Shown here piece by piece: positions 11,801-22,200 of a stretch of 64,000 nt of DNA. Position 1 is the first letter of the stretch; the number at the start of each line of letters is the position of its first letter. The DNA is from Vanessa cardui (lineage: Eukaryota > Arthropoda > Insecta > Lepidoptera > Nymphalidae). Location of the stretch: assembly GCF_905220365.1 (NCBI RefSeq), contig NC_061124.1:10170501-10234500 (forward strand). The letters run 5' to 3'. The notes beneath the pieces were generated by a model. It had not been told where the DNA came from. It searched no databases and saw only the letters and a list, made by a program, of their open reading frames with translations. Position numbers and translations under genes: made by a program.

Positions 11801-12236
11801 ATTATTATTCCCAACATTGATTTTTATAAATGTTTATTATCAAATTATAGCTTAAGATATTTTTAAATTGTTCAATATGGATCAACAATGGCACTAAATT
11901 GATTTAATACAGCAATAAAAAGACTATGCACCCTGATATTCAAGTAATTTCATATAATTGTTTTGGTTATTACACACCTGTGGTTTTATTAACAAAAAGT
12001 TTATTTTCGGTCTTCTTTTGTTCGGTTTTTTCATCTATACATATTGTACATTTAGTTGTTAGAGACGTAAATCCATCCTGAACGGGAAACCCTTTTTGTC
12101 GTAATAATTTCCTAATATTAGTAACTGCTACTTTAGAAATATCGCTAAGATCTACATTGTGTATTTTTTTTATGTCACTTATGATATTAAGAAAAGGTTT
12201 AAGCCTTAATTTGTTTATTTTCAAAGTATGATACAT
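5887..12236 (-). CDS. Twinkle (TWNK): Mitochondrial replicative DNA helicase Twinkle
   Basis: Ten coding exons: 11978-12236, 11530-11756, 11189-11453, 10818-10965, 10219-10375, 9422-9571, 8170-8358, 7148-7336, 6278-6364 and 5887-6192. All have GT-AG borders and matching phases, giving 658 residues. The enzyme unwinds mtDNA ahead of polymerase gamma in the mitochondrial matrix. The Lys/Arg-rich start fits a targeting peptide. Residues 63-94 hold two CxxC pairs (C63, C66, C91, C94), as in the iron-sulfur N-terminal domain described for fly helicase. A primase-like region follows. The RecA-type helicase core has FPGLTRLLGGHRRGELTV, Walker A GPTGCGKTT (381-389), Walker B HVVVDN (D482), and RYLRQDAVIAAFRTFAT then HVTLVMHPRK. 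The C-terminus is Lys/Asn-rich. Introns carry a hAT MITE, SINEs and Helitron-like copies. The length fits the family (fly about 613, human 684). Confidence 0.93.
6753..7051 (-). mobile_element. tRNA-derived SINE, family B (Metulj-like), in Twinkle intron
   Basis: Full-length copy in reverse orientation. The pol III head has a B box (GGTTTGAACCC) and the tail reads CAGCCTGT on the plus strand. It is flanked by a perfect 16-base duplication, ATAGTCTCTTTATTAA, at 6737-6752 and 7052-7067, which proves retroposition. The family name is from memory of nymphalid SINEs and is tentative. Confidence 0.85.
7379..7670. mobile_element. Non-autonomous hAT-type MITE in Twinkle intron
   Basis: A 292-bp element with imperfect terminal inverted repeats (CAGGGCCGTATTTAG at the left, CAGAGTCGGATTTAA as the reverse of the right end). 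It is flanked by a perfect 8-bp duplication CCAATAAG at 7371-7378 and 7671-7678. The 8-bp duplication and CAG termini are hallmarks of hAT elements. No coding capacity. It sits 43 bases from the acceptor side of the Twinkle exon 7148-7336. Confidence 0.85.
7711..7945 (-). mobile_element. tRNA-derived SINE, family A
   Basis: Reverse-oriented copy. The tRNA-like head (GACCTCC.TGGTCGAGTGG, with B box GGTTCGATT) is at the right, and the body ends in an AAATAAATAAAT tail at the left. Four other copies of the same body occur in the window. Confidence 0.8.
8389..8545 (-). repeat. 3' fragment of a dispersed retroelement with (TTA)n tail
   Basis: Body with the blocks AAAGGCGGCCTTATCGCT and CTTCCAGGCAACCTT, familiar from many lepidopteran genomes. 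It ends in a TAA/TTA repeat at 8389-8410, as expected for a LINE 3' end. It stops only about 30 bases from a Twinkle exon acceptor. The assignment to LINE is from recall. Confidence 0.5.
8713..8916 (+). mobile_element. Helitron-like non-autonomous element, family F, copy 1
   Basis: Begins TCATTATATAGTATAAAAC and contains CGCTTACCGCTGTCTGTCCC and TAATAGATAGAGTGATTCGA. It ends in a GC-rich block with GCGCTAA instead of the usual GCTAG, so the 3' end is degraded. Related copies: 8961-9165, 41549-41817 and 58891-59126. Confidence 0.55.
8961..9165 (+). mobile_element. Helitron-like non-autonomous element, family F, copy 2 (5' incomplete)
   Basis: Matches copy 1 from the CTTACCGCT block onward and ends GTGCGAAGCCGGGGCGGG then TCGCTAG before T. 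The GCGA...TCGC stem just before a terminal CTAG is the Helitron-type 3' end. Confidence 0.55.
9170..9386 (-). mobile_element. tRNA-derived SINE, family A
   Basis: Reverse copy, tail TTTATTTATTTATGAGACAAC at the left and head ending CATGGAGGTCG at the right. It is directly adjacent to the end of Helitron-like copy 2 and lies about 35 bases from the Twinkle exon carrying Walker A. Confidence 0.8.
9745..10215 (+). repeat. Dispersed repeat G interrupted by a SINE
   Basis: Left part (CCCGCGGGTACGCTCG, then AGTATGTATGCCTATGTCCTT) and right part (CAAATTTCATTAAATTCGGT, CAGCGGTTTGG, GAGTTACTTTCACA) belong to one interspersed repeat also seen at 12568-12735. A family B SINE at 9858-10111 splits it. 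Confidence 0.6.
9858..10111 (-). mobile_element. 5'-truncated SINE family B nested in repeat G
   Basis: Reverse copy whose head is cut at the B-box region (GGGTTTGAAG). It is flanked by the direct repeat TTCATACC at 9850-9857 and 10112-10119, which marks insertion into the older repeat. Confidence 0.75.
10395..10590 (+). repeat. Dispersed repeat C, diverged copy
   Basis: Blocks CAGCAGTACTCAGTATTGTTG, GGTGAGCCATTGTAACTATAGG and TTGGTGGCGCATTGGCGATG match the fuller copies at 24974-25262 and 38838-39124. It begins just upstream of a Twinkle exon acceptor. Confidence 0.6.
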
Positions 12237-12567
12237 ATTATTTATATAAAATTACAAATATAAACATGTTAAAAAGATAAACATAACCTCAAAAAGCGTA
12301 TTTGTTTATATACTTATCGGCGACCGACTTTTGACTTTGACGTTTTCGTAAGCTTTTAGAAATGGTTTTTAATATTACTAATAATATATTGCACAGTAAT
12401 CATTAAGTGGTTATATATTGAGTTAAGTAGGGTAAAAGTTATCTAAGAATAAGTCTGATGAATGGCATTATTTGAACTTATAATTTAAATTTATATAAAC
12501 AAGTAAATTTGCAACAAGAGTTTTGAATGAAATTAAGAAAGATTTTCTGTTCCTCATTTTTGTACTA
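12237..12567. promoter_or_regulatory. Twinkle upstream region
   Basis: DNA before the Twinkle start codon, AT-rich, with the only moderately GC stretch at 12315-12350. It probably contains the 5' UTR and promoter. I see no TATA/initiator pair. Confidence 0.35.
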
Positions 12568-12735
12568 GTAGGCGCCCGCGGCTTCGCTTTTGAATTGATC
12601 ATGTTTTAGGCAAAATAAGTAGCCTAAGTCCTTTCTGAGAGTTCAAGTTTGCTTTACGAAATTTCATTAAATTCGGTTCAGCGGTTTGGCCGTGAATGAG
12701 ACAGAGTTACTTTCACATTTATAATATTATTTATA
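12568..12735 (+). repeat. Dispersed repeat G
   Basis: GGCGCCCGCGGCTTCGC head, then TTTCATTAAATTCGGTTCAG, CGGTTTGGCCGTGAA and GAGTTACTTTCACATTTAT. Same family as the interrupted copy at 9745-10215. Such units are abundant in lepidopteran genomes. Confidence 0.6.
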
Positions 12736-12749
12736 TATGTATGTATATA

Positions 12750-13000
12750 CAGGGTTATTGGTAACTCGACGTATATCCGTTAGGAGGTGATCCAAAAGTG
12801 AACCATTTTTGAGTTGTCACGTTTTTTAGCTTATTTCAAAATTTGTCAAAAATGCAACTTTAAAAATTTATTAAAAAAAAAAAATTAAAACAAAATCTAT
12901 TTTTTTCTTCTGTTTTATAAAAACGATTAAACACTGGATATTTGCCAATATTTAAATAAAAATTATCGGTCCAAACTTAAAAAGGTTACCAATAACCCTG
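12750..13000. mobile_element. MITE K with 16-bp inverted repeats and TA duplication
   Basis: Perfect termini CAGGGTTATTGGTAAC at 12750-12765 and its reverse complement ending at 13000, flanked by TA on both sides (12748-12749, 13001-13002). Length 251 bp, no coding capacity. Termini and TA duplication suggest a Tc1/mariner-type element. The surroundings are TATATG-rich on both sides. Confidence 0.75.
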
Positions 13001-13002
13001 TA

Positions 13003-13999
13003 TACATATACATACATATATGTATATATTGTAAACATTTATTTTTATTTTTTTGATCTTTGAACTTCGGGTTCTTATTTAACTAATTTTATATAAATAT
13101 GAAGTTATTTTTCAAAAATAAATAAATAACAAGTTATCTACGATATTTTTTATTTCTTACACAATATTTACATTGAGTTACAAAATTCATCTACTGTATA
13201 TAAATAAAAACAATTATAAAATTGTTATTATTAATTCTAAATATATCACTATTTCACTTATTACCTATTTATTTAATTATTACAAAAATAAAATAAATCT
13301 TTGACGAAATGTCATTTTTGCCAATGCAGACCTTATTTTATGTGTACAAAATATTTAAATATAATATTACATTGCATTTAAACCTGTTCAAAAGGTAAAC
13401 TTAAAAGTTTGAACACAGAATATCGAAAAAATATCTTTATAAAACTTAGATTAGTATTTTTATTTCTTGAAAACATAAATCAACATTAATTGCATAATTT
13501 CTTGTAGAACGAAAATATATAATAGAAAAATAGAATAGAATGTAGAGTAGAGTGGATATTTAAAAATTAATACGACATGATCATGTTAGTCATAATAATA
13601 ATCCCAATTAACCGAACAAAATATCTTGTAGTGATATGAAAGTTATTTTATTATTTATTATATTAAGACAATCTGCATTCTGTACTTCTTTCAATTTTGT
13701 TACCTTTGTAGGTAACCACAATATAATTCAACAGTGGTATTATCTTTACCTAGTAAGTACACATTGTATCAGTTGTAATTTTGTTGAAACAAAAATGACT
13801 TGATATTTCGAAGTCACAGTTCATTTGAAATTTTATTATTTTTGATGATATTAAGAGTATTTGACTTTTACTGTTCAATTAAATTTTGTCAGTCTAATAG
13901 GATTCTGGTTTCTCTGTGGTAGACTACAATCTATATTACAGCAGGCCATTGTCCTCTATTGGTACGACTAGGTGCTCTGGTGTGTTCGGTTTAGGTGCG
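13003..13999. other. MED12 3' UTR and intergenic DNA
   Basis: AT-rich, no gene. Minus-strand AATAAA signals at 13647-13652 and 13654-13659 lie about 345 bases after the MED12 stop codon and are plausible 3' ends. Confidence 0.4.
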
Positions 14000-16399
14000 T
14001 TAATATGGTTGCTGATACTGCTGACGTTGTAGGTGCTGCACGAGTGGGGTCTGCTGCTGCATGGCAAGCATTTGTTGACGCATACGCTGCTGCTGAGCCA
14101 TCTGCGGGTACTGGCCAGCTTGAGCTGGTTGAAGGGCTCGAGGGTAAGGCGGTGCGGGACCGCCCATACCACCCATTGTCACATTTGGTGCCTGCTGTAT
14201 GAATATCAATAATAAATTATTATTTTTTAATTATGTTTGTCATTTCATTAATAAAAAAATATAACTTCTCCTTTTATTGTAATAAAAATTTTAGAACAAT
14301 ATTATAAAGAAAATTATGTAAATCATCAACTGAGTTAAACACTTGTGATTTCCAGATCAATAGAATTAGTGAGCTGATCCATTATAGTTTTTTGTATCAG
14401 ATAAAATTGTCTTATTAACCTGCATATACTGTGGTCTTGCATTTTGCCTTTGTTGCGCTAAATATGCCTCTTGACTTGCACGCCCACTCATCATGTTCTG
14501 GTGACAAATAAAATGTTTTGAGTCATATAAATTAATGTAAGTAACTATTATATAATGATATCTTACCTGTTGGAATGTTTGTTGTCCAGGGAATCCACCC
14601 ATGGCATTTCCTCCTTGCGGCCCCATCGGTGCGTTTTGATTACTCATACCTCCTATACCGCCTCCCTGGCCCATCTGGCTCATTTGACCCATGGCCTGTC
14701 CCATCTGCCCCATGCTTTGACCCATCTGTCCCATACCTTGCGGCATCTGGCCAGACTGTCCGACTCCTTGATTCATTTGGCCGACGTTCTGACCGATAGA
14801 ATTAACACCCTGTCCCATAGGATTGACCGGTTGTCCCATTTGTCCCATTTGGTTGCTTTGACCCATTCCCTGAAATTTGATCACTTGTTATATACAGGGG
14901 TTTAATTTTTATAGTTATATGAAAACACATTTTAATTACCTGACTCATCATTTGTTGCTGGCCACCTTGCATCATCTGTTGTCCGTATCCATAGTTCTGC
15001 TGCATACTACCGTACTGCCCGCCGAACATCTGCCCACTCATGCCACCCATCTGCCCGCTACCCATTTGTCCGCCGCCCATTTGCGCGCCACCCATTTGTG
15101 CGTTACCCATTTGATTGGCACTCATCTGTCCGGCGCCCATTTGAGCGCTCATTTGTCCGGGTCCCATTTGGACACCGCCCATTTGGCCCATTGGTCCCAT
15201 ACCACCCATTGCGCTCATAGGATTCATTTGACTAAAATTAAAAAAATATAATTTACAACACAAACATACAACGAGTACCTTTGTTTTATATATTTCGTGA
15301 ATTATCTTACTTGGGTTGCATCTGTCCCATCTGGTTTGGCTGCATTTGTCTTATACCTTGCCTTGGGTACGGTCCGCGAGGGTGCGGCGCTCCTGGGTAA
15401 CCACCACTCTAGATAACCACGCGAACAGGCATTAATATATTTTATTCGGTTTTTGCTCATGATAATCGCGCAAATCGGTTCGCTTGTGTTTGCAACTTAA
15501 AGTTTTACCTGCATCTGTGACATCTGCGTGAACGGTAGCCTCTGCCGTAGCATGTTGCTGAGTGCTTGCTTCGACTGAGTGTTGGAGGGGGGCGCCACTC
15601 CTCGCGGGCTTACTCCTGCTGTGTATAAAATAATAATAATAAATATGAGACAACATCACATACATTACTCTGATCCCAATGTAAGTAGCTGAAGCATTTG
15701 TGTTATGGAAATCAGAAGTAACGACGGTACCACAAACACCCAGACCCAAGACAGCATAGAAAACTAATGGTAATCTACATCGACTCGGCCGGGAATCGAA
15801 CCCGGGACCTCAGAGTGGCGTACCCATGAAAACCGGTGTACACACCACTCGACCATGGAGGTCGTCGTGTAACGTAACATTGATTTTTAATTGATTTATA
15901 ATATTATTATTATTATGTTTGATTTCTCTACATGTATTTGGATACTTCGTTTAACAAACCTGGTGGATTATAATATCCTTGTCCGGGTGGCGGGAACCAC
16001 TGCTGCTGCTGCATGAACTGCGGCTGCTGTGCGGCTGCGGCGCCAGTGGCTGCTGATCCGCCCGGCGTGGTCGCTCCGTTTGTCTTAAATATGTATAATA
16101 AAGATGACTATAACAGAAATGATAATTTATACTCTGCTATCAAAATGGCATTAGTAATTTAGAGAGTTGAATTTTAAATTGTCGTTCGCTGTTTAGAGCA
16201 AAGAGTTACTTTAGCATGTGAAGCATTTTGACTGCTACATAACATAACATACTAAATATATAATGTACTATGATATAAAGTTTAGACAATTTACCGGAGT
16301 TGTTGGTTTCGGCTTTTTACTGATTTTGTTGCTCATCTTGCATGACATCTTCCGGCCTTTACCGGAACCAGTGGGGCTGGAGTCCAAGCTTCCATTGTC
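14000..16399 (-). CDS. MED12 (kto): MED12 part 5: exons 40-47, low-complexity C-terminus (residues 1989-2420)
   Basis: Exons: 16295-16399, 15960-16083, 15509-15615, 15311-15408, 14940-15231, 14567-14869, 14420-14497, 14000-14191. Exon 40 is Lys/Ser-rich (basic). Exons 43-45 encode a long series of GQM, GGxQMG and GQMGQ units. Exons 46-47 are Gln-rich and end with QQYQQPY. Such Gln/Pro-rich tails (PQL/OPA region) are typical of MED12. Two acceptors, of exons 42 and 47, are NAGNAG (CAGCAG), so each could add or drop one residue. Confidence 0.88.
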
Positions 16400-19266
16400 C
16401 TGTGTAAATAACTTACATATGTATTTTAATATAGATTTTATTTTTGGTTATTTTTTTATTGTTATTTTTACACTTCTGCAGCGTTATTTGTTAAAACACT
16501 CTTGACACTCACTCGTCAAATGTTGAAAACGACTTACATTAATATGATATTTAGATATTTATGGCCAGTAGCACGTGTGTGAGCATTTTTCGATATTTTA
16601 CGGTTGGGTTACATATATTATGAAATTGTTCTTGCAAAATAACTCTAATTTACATATATAATATTTTTGTTAGGGTGTACACTATACACGTACTACAAAA
16701 AGTCTTCCCAAAAACAATATCTTACATTATTATGTATAAAAACAATAATATTTTATTTTAGCACATTCAGTTGAGTAGAAATAGTTTACAAAGCATTAGT
16801 GCAGTTAGTTACACCTGCTAAAGTGCAAGTAAATAAAATACCGTTAATTGGGTAGGTTTTTACAGTTTATAACAAAGTATTGTTTGACAAAAGTATTATT
16901 AGAATAAATATTTTTCTTTAATTTTTTTAATTTAAAATCATGTCCATGTGATATCTTCGTAATAAAAATTATTACTATTTGAGCCAATCACAGCTAGCCT
17001 TTTATAATGAAAAATAATCCCATAGGTCGAACATGACATCTGCGTTTAAAATGATAATGCATGCATGCATAAACCGAACATTATATTTTTGTTCTTACCT
17101 GTTTGTTGTCATTTGTGTCCAGATCTTCCGGCGGCAAGGGTAAAGGCTCCAAGTAATAACTCAACGGTTTCACCAGACTGTGTGTGTGGTATTTCAATAA
17201 CCTATGGAAAAAAATATAATCTATATTGCAAACAACTCAGTATTAGAACAGCATGGGGCAATAACTTTCAAACATTCCCATCAAGATTGTGAGGCCTTAG
17301 ACCAGCAGTGGCACGTTTATAGACTGTTCACAGTACACGTTCAATGTCACACGAGTTTATCAAAAGTTCATCCCATTGATTTGGTACTTGTTTCCTTTGC
17401 CTACATGAGGGGGGGGGGGGGTCGAGTTTGGTTAGGCGCTTTGTGGAGCATGCACGGAATACAGTACTTTACGTCTTTTTCTGCACTTATATAATTCAAC
17501 CATTTATATTAGTCAGGCATGTGATATTGTACTTTAAATTACATAGAATTTTTAATTTAATTCGAGAACGTCATTATCACCTGTGTGCATTTTCATATGT
17601 CAGTGGTTTCCTCTCTATCTTGGTGGCCGCGAACCACGCCCAAGAAAGCGGCGCGGGGTTCCGGCCTCCCTCCACCAGCTCCCAGCTCGACACACGTTGC
17701 TTGTCCGTTAGACGAAGACCCTGGAATTTAGAGCTGCTATAATATCACCAGTCAAAAACATATGAGAAAGATGATGTATTTAATTTTTTTTTTCATGTAA
17801 TAGATAAATGTACTTAAGTATAATGTTCTTGGTTGGTATGTTAATTATGTAATTAAATTAACGTACCTGCTTCTTGTCGCTGTCAAAGCCTGTTATCTTG
17901 TTCCCTTTCTGATCCACGAGACAGCCGAGAGGTTCGCAAGCGATGACCTGCACACACAAACGTTACATTCGAATAATATTTAATTAAAAAAAAAAACCAT
18001 TCTATTTTAACTTCATCTTCACTTTCATATGAAAATCATCATTATCCATCTATCTTTAAAAAAGTATCATTAAAGACTTTATTTGTCGATTTAACATCAA
18101 TTAGCAATTTGTTGATGTGCATGTATATTTAAATAAGTTTACATATATTAGATCAAGTTATATATTTATAGTTATGTGTGTATTATTATATTTTTTATGG
18201 GGTATATGATTTATCAAAGTAATTATAATCCTTCCACATTTGTCTTAGAACTAGTCCTCTGCTCAAAGGAAACCTGGAAGAAACCGCTGTTTTAGCAATA
18301 AGGTCGCATTAGTGCAACTTTTGTTTAATCCACATGCAAAATTTTGTTTTAAGTTTAAAAAATGGGAACTGTCACACAGATATACTTGACGTTTCAATAG
18401 TACTTGTATCAGAGTCAAAGAATTGTGATTAGATACCTCTATGATTGTGTTCTTTGACAACGGCAGTAGCTGTCTGACGGCTTGGACGCTCGGTCCGTGG
18501 CGGTCCCCGATCTCCTTCTTCAATTTCTTCATGAGATTCTGATAGTGCTTCCGGTTATTGTCGTCGCTGCCCTCGGCTAGCGTCGAATGTATCAGAGTTG
18601 CGAGCATGTCGATCAATGTTGTGAACAAGTTGCTGTGACACAGACTATAATAAATTTATTGTAGCGACGCAATCACGGAGCCACGCTACGCAGCAAGTCG
18701 CGTATGACGTCAGCGACATAATGGTTACAATGGTCTGTATTAATATGCGGTTTTAAATGCATTTTTGTATTATCAGTGACTATGAATAGAGCCCGAAGCG
18801 TTTTAAATGGTTCGACTTGCTGCGTAGTTTACGAATGACCAGACACAGGAAACCGAAGCACTCCACCGGGTTAGTTGTGTGACAGAAGTTTGGATGATGT
18901 GATTCTGTTGAGTCGATTCAAAGTACATACGAAATAAGCAATGTCCCATGTGTCTTATTAATTATTTGGAATCATTAATTCTTATTTTGAAATCACGATT
19001 CTTCATTATAATATTTAAATTACAGATACAGATAACAAATACAAAAATCTTAACATACAACAACGAATGATTTTGATTCAATGTGAGTTTTAAATAAAAC
19101 GTGAAAGAACAAACTACTAACTTCCATGAGGACGTACACAACACACGGCTATAGGGAGGGAACTCTTACCACATCTCATACATAGTGTATCTCAGAAATG
19201 TTTAACACTCATCTGTATTTGAAGAATTCATTGTATACGGTTAAACAGTTCGTCTGTGTGTGTGTG

Positions 19267-19297
<31 letters not shown>

Positions 19298-22200
19298 ACC
19301 TGTTGTTGTAGGCGTCGATGAGCTGGTGCGCGACGAGCTGCGTGAGCAGCAGCGCCCAGTCGGCGGTGAGCTGGTAGGAGCGGCGGATGGCGTCGAACAT
19401 GCCGCCGGCCAGCGAGAAGCGCAGCTGCAGCGCGTCGGGCGCCGCCTCGTCGTGCCACGCGTCGCCGCACGCGCTGCGCTCGTGGTCGCGCGCGTGCGTC
19501 AGGTAGTGCGACAGCTGCGCGTGGATCGAGCTCAGCAGGCTCTCCTGCGGGCCCACACTGTTAGTCGAGTACCTACCACCTACCACCGGTTCGGAAAGTA
19601 GATTCTACCGGCAAGAAACTCAGTAGTTACTCTTTTTCAATACAGTGTAAACTCCATGTAACGTCACTCGATTTAACGGCAAACTAAAGCGTCGAAATCA
19701 ATTGGTTTTAGTTGGTTAAGCTTGTATTCTATACAATGATACACTCTTCAAACCTACATCGAAGTAGACAACTGCCTGCTTACAACGGCTTCACTCACAG
19801 ACATAGAAATTTTGGATTCAGTGAGAAAAACTGAGGTTCAAGAACAAAGAGATGAAGAAGATGAGACGGATGAGCTTGAGCCTCCACCGAGCGTTAAAGA
19901 AGTTCTGAAAGCAGCTAAATAATTGGAAAATTACTTCCTTTATATCAGATATAAATAAAATAATTAAAAATACACAACAAAATTACTGGAGCAGCAAAGG
20001 TATCAAACAAAAATAACAGAGTATACGCAATAGCGTTCAAATAAGATATATATTTTTTGTACATAACTACTAGCAATAGACTAAAATAAACTTTTTTGTC
20101 GAATTCTGATTTTTCTTCTCTTCGTTTAACGACCACTCTCTATAACGCCATAAATTGCACAGTCCGTTCAGTGTCATTATATAGAGTTTACACTGTATTT
20201 AAAAAAAACAGTCATGTTAGTTTATTACAATTACATATGTATGTATGATGTGATATATCCTGCCTGGAAGTCAACGAGTAGTAATTCTACGTATTTTTAT
20301 CGTCTATATAATCTTGTATTGAATGATACGCCTTCTGTACCAATGTATTTTTTTTACAAATGATTTAAATTTATGAAACGGCAAAGTTAAAAATTACTGT
20401 GGAATTTCATTATAGAAACAAAACACGTGTGTACCGTCAGAGCAATAATTATTTAAAAATAATTAATTGTTTATACCTTCTGATCGTCCTGGTTCCGCAG
20501 ACAAGTCAACACGAGCGACAGTAGCGGCTCGTTGGCGAGTCGCACTGCGGAGGCACCGCAGGAGCAGCTCCCTCCCCCGCCGACTCCACGCTTTCCTCCA
20601 CCCCCGGCACCCGATGAACTATGTAAAAAAAAAGTAGTAACAGCCTGTAAATTTCCCACTGCTGGGCTAATGGCCTCCTCTCCCATTAAGGAGAGGGTTT
20701 GGAACATATTCCACCACGCTGTTCCAATGCGGGTTGGTGGAATGCACATGTGGCAGAATTTCGATGAAATTAGACACATGAAGGTTTCCTATGATGATGA
20801 TATGAACTATGACATAAATAACAGTGGATACTACCTACCATAGCACGGTATAGTACGACACAAATTAGATGTAGCATCGGATAAATGCAATGGAATGAAA
20901 ATAAAACCGATCACTGCCGATTTACACAAACAATAGAAATAGCTTCCTATCGCGCCATTCGACGGTATTCGTCGCTATAGATTCACGCGTCAGAGAAAGC
21001 AAGTGCATGTAAAAAGACGTGTTAAATTGACAAATATATTGGGTCATATGATATTACAAGTTATTACGTTTGTACAAAGATCATATTCACATGAGAAATA
21101 AATATTGATAATTGGGTATAGCGTACTCAATTCGGATGTGATCGGTTTTACGAATTTTGCCGATGCGACATCTAAGTTGTGTCGTAGTATACATACCTGT
21201 TACTTAAGGTGTATAAATAGTATAAAACTTACCCTTTATAGCTAGGGCTCTGATGGCTCTTGCAGTCCCGGTGAGAGCCGCCGCCACCGCCCCCGCCACT
21301 GGAGCAGCTCCCGCTGCAACCGGCACCCCATCCGCTTTCTAATATCTGACAAAATAAAGCAAACTTGAAACACACTTCGCGTATATTAAAAACTCTGAGA
21401 ATGGTACAAAATTTAGTGGACATGAATACATACAATTTACACTACTTCAATTATAGCTGTTATATAAACTATGTGGTTATATAATATATAGTTGGAAAGC
21501 GTGCATCTTAATCGATGATTGCGGGTTCAAATCCAGGCAAGCACTACTATATATATGTGCTTAATTTGTGTTTATAACATCACACAGAAGGAAAACATCG
21601 TGAGGAAACCTGCATGTGTCTAATTTCATCGAAATTCTGCCACATGTGCATTCCACCATCCCGCATTGGAACTGCGTGGTGGAATATGTTCCAAACCCTC
21701 TCCTTAATGAAAGAGGTGGCCTTATCTCGGCAGTGGGAAATGTACAGGCTGTTATATAAACTATTAATATTTTTTTAAAGTATTTGTTCTGCATACCCTA
21801 CCTAACCGGTTAATAACATCACTGTACGTTAAAGTAGTAGTAGTACTCGATAGAGTATAATAAGCCTGCCCGTCTATGGCTGACTTGATTATACTCTATC
21901 GAAAGCACCATCACTATCTGCCATATGAGATAAGTAGTGCTCTAACCTGGCCCGCCTGTTTGAGTACCCTTCCCTGCACGGCGGGCGGCAGCTTGGCCAC
22001 CAGCGGCGCCACGAGCCACACCGACTCCGACCACTTGCTGGTGCTGACCACGCCGCGCTCCGTGCCCATCCTGTATCAAATGACTAAAGCTGTAGCAAAC
22101 CGTATGTATTCGTTACCGAGTAACGGGTACGCCATCTAGTACCGAATACCGAAACGTTTCTCCGAAATACATTTCGTTACTCGTATGTTTCGTATGATAC

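Noticed and set aside
14555..15251. Plus-strand ORFs rich in His/Leu/Thr (SHLPHALTHLSH..., ATHLSAAHL...)
   Set aside because: Antisense reading of the MED12 GQM repeats; periodicity is inherited from the sense strand.
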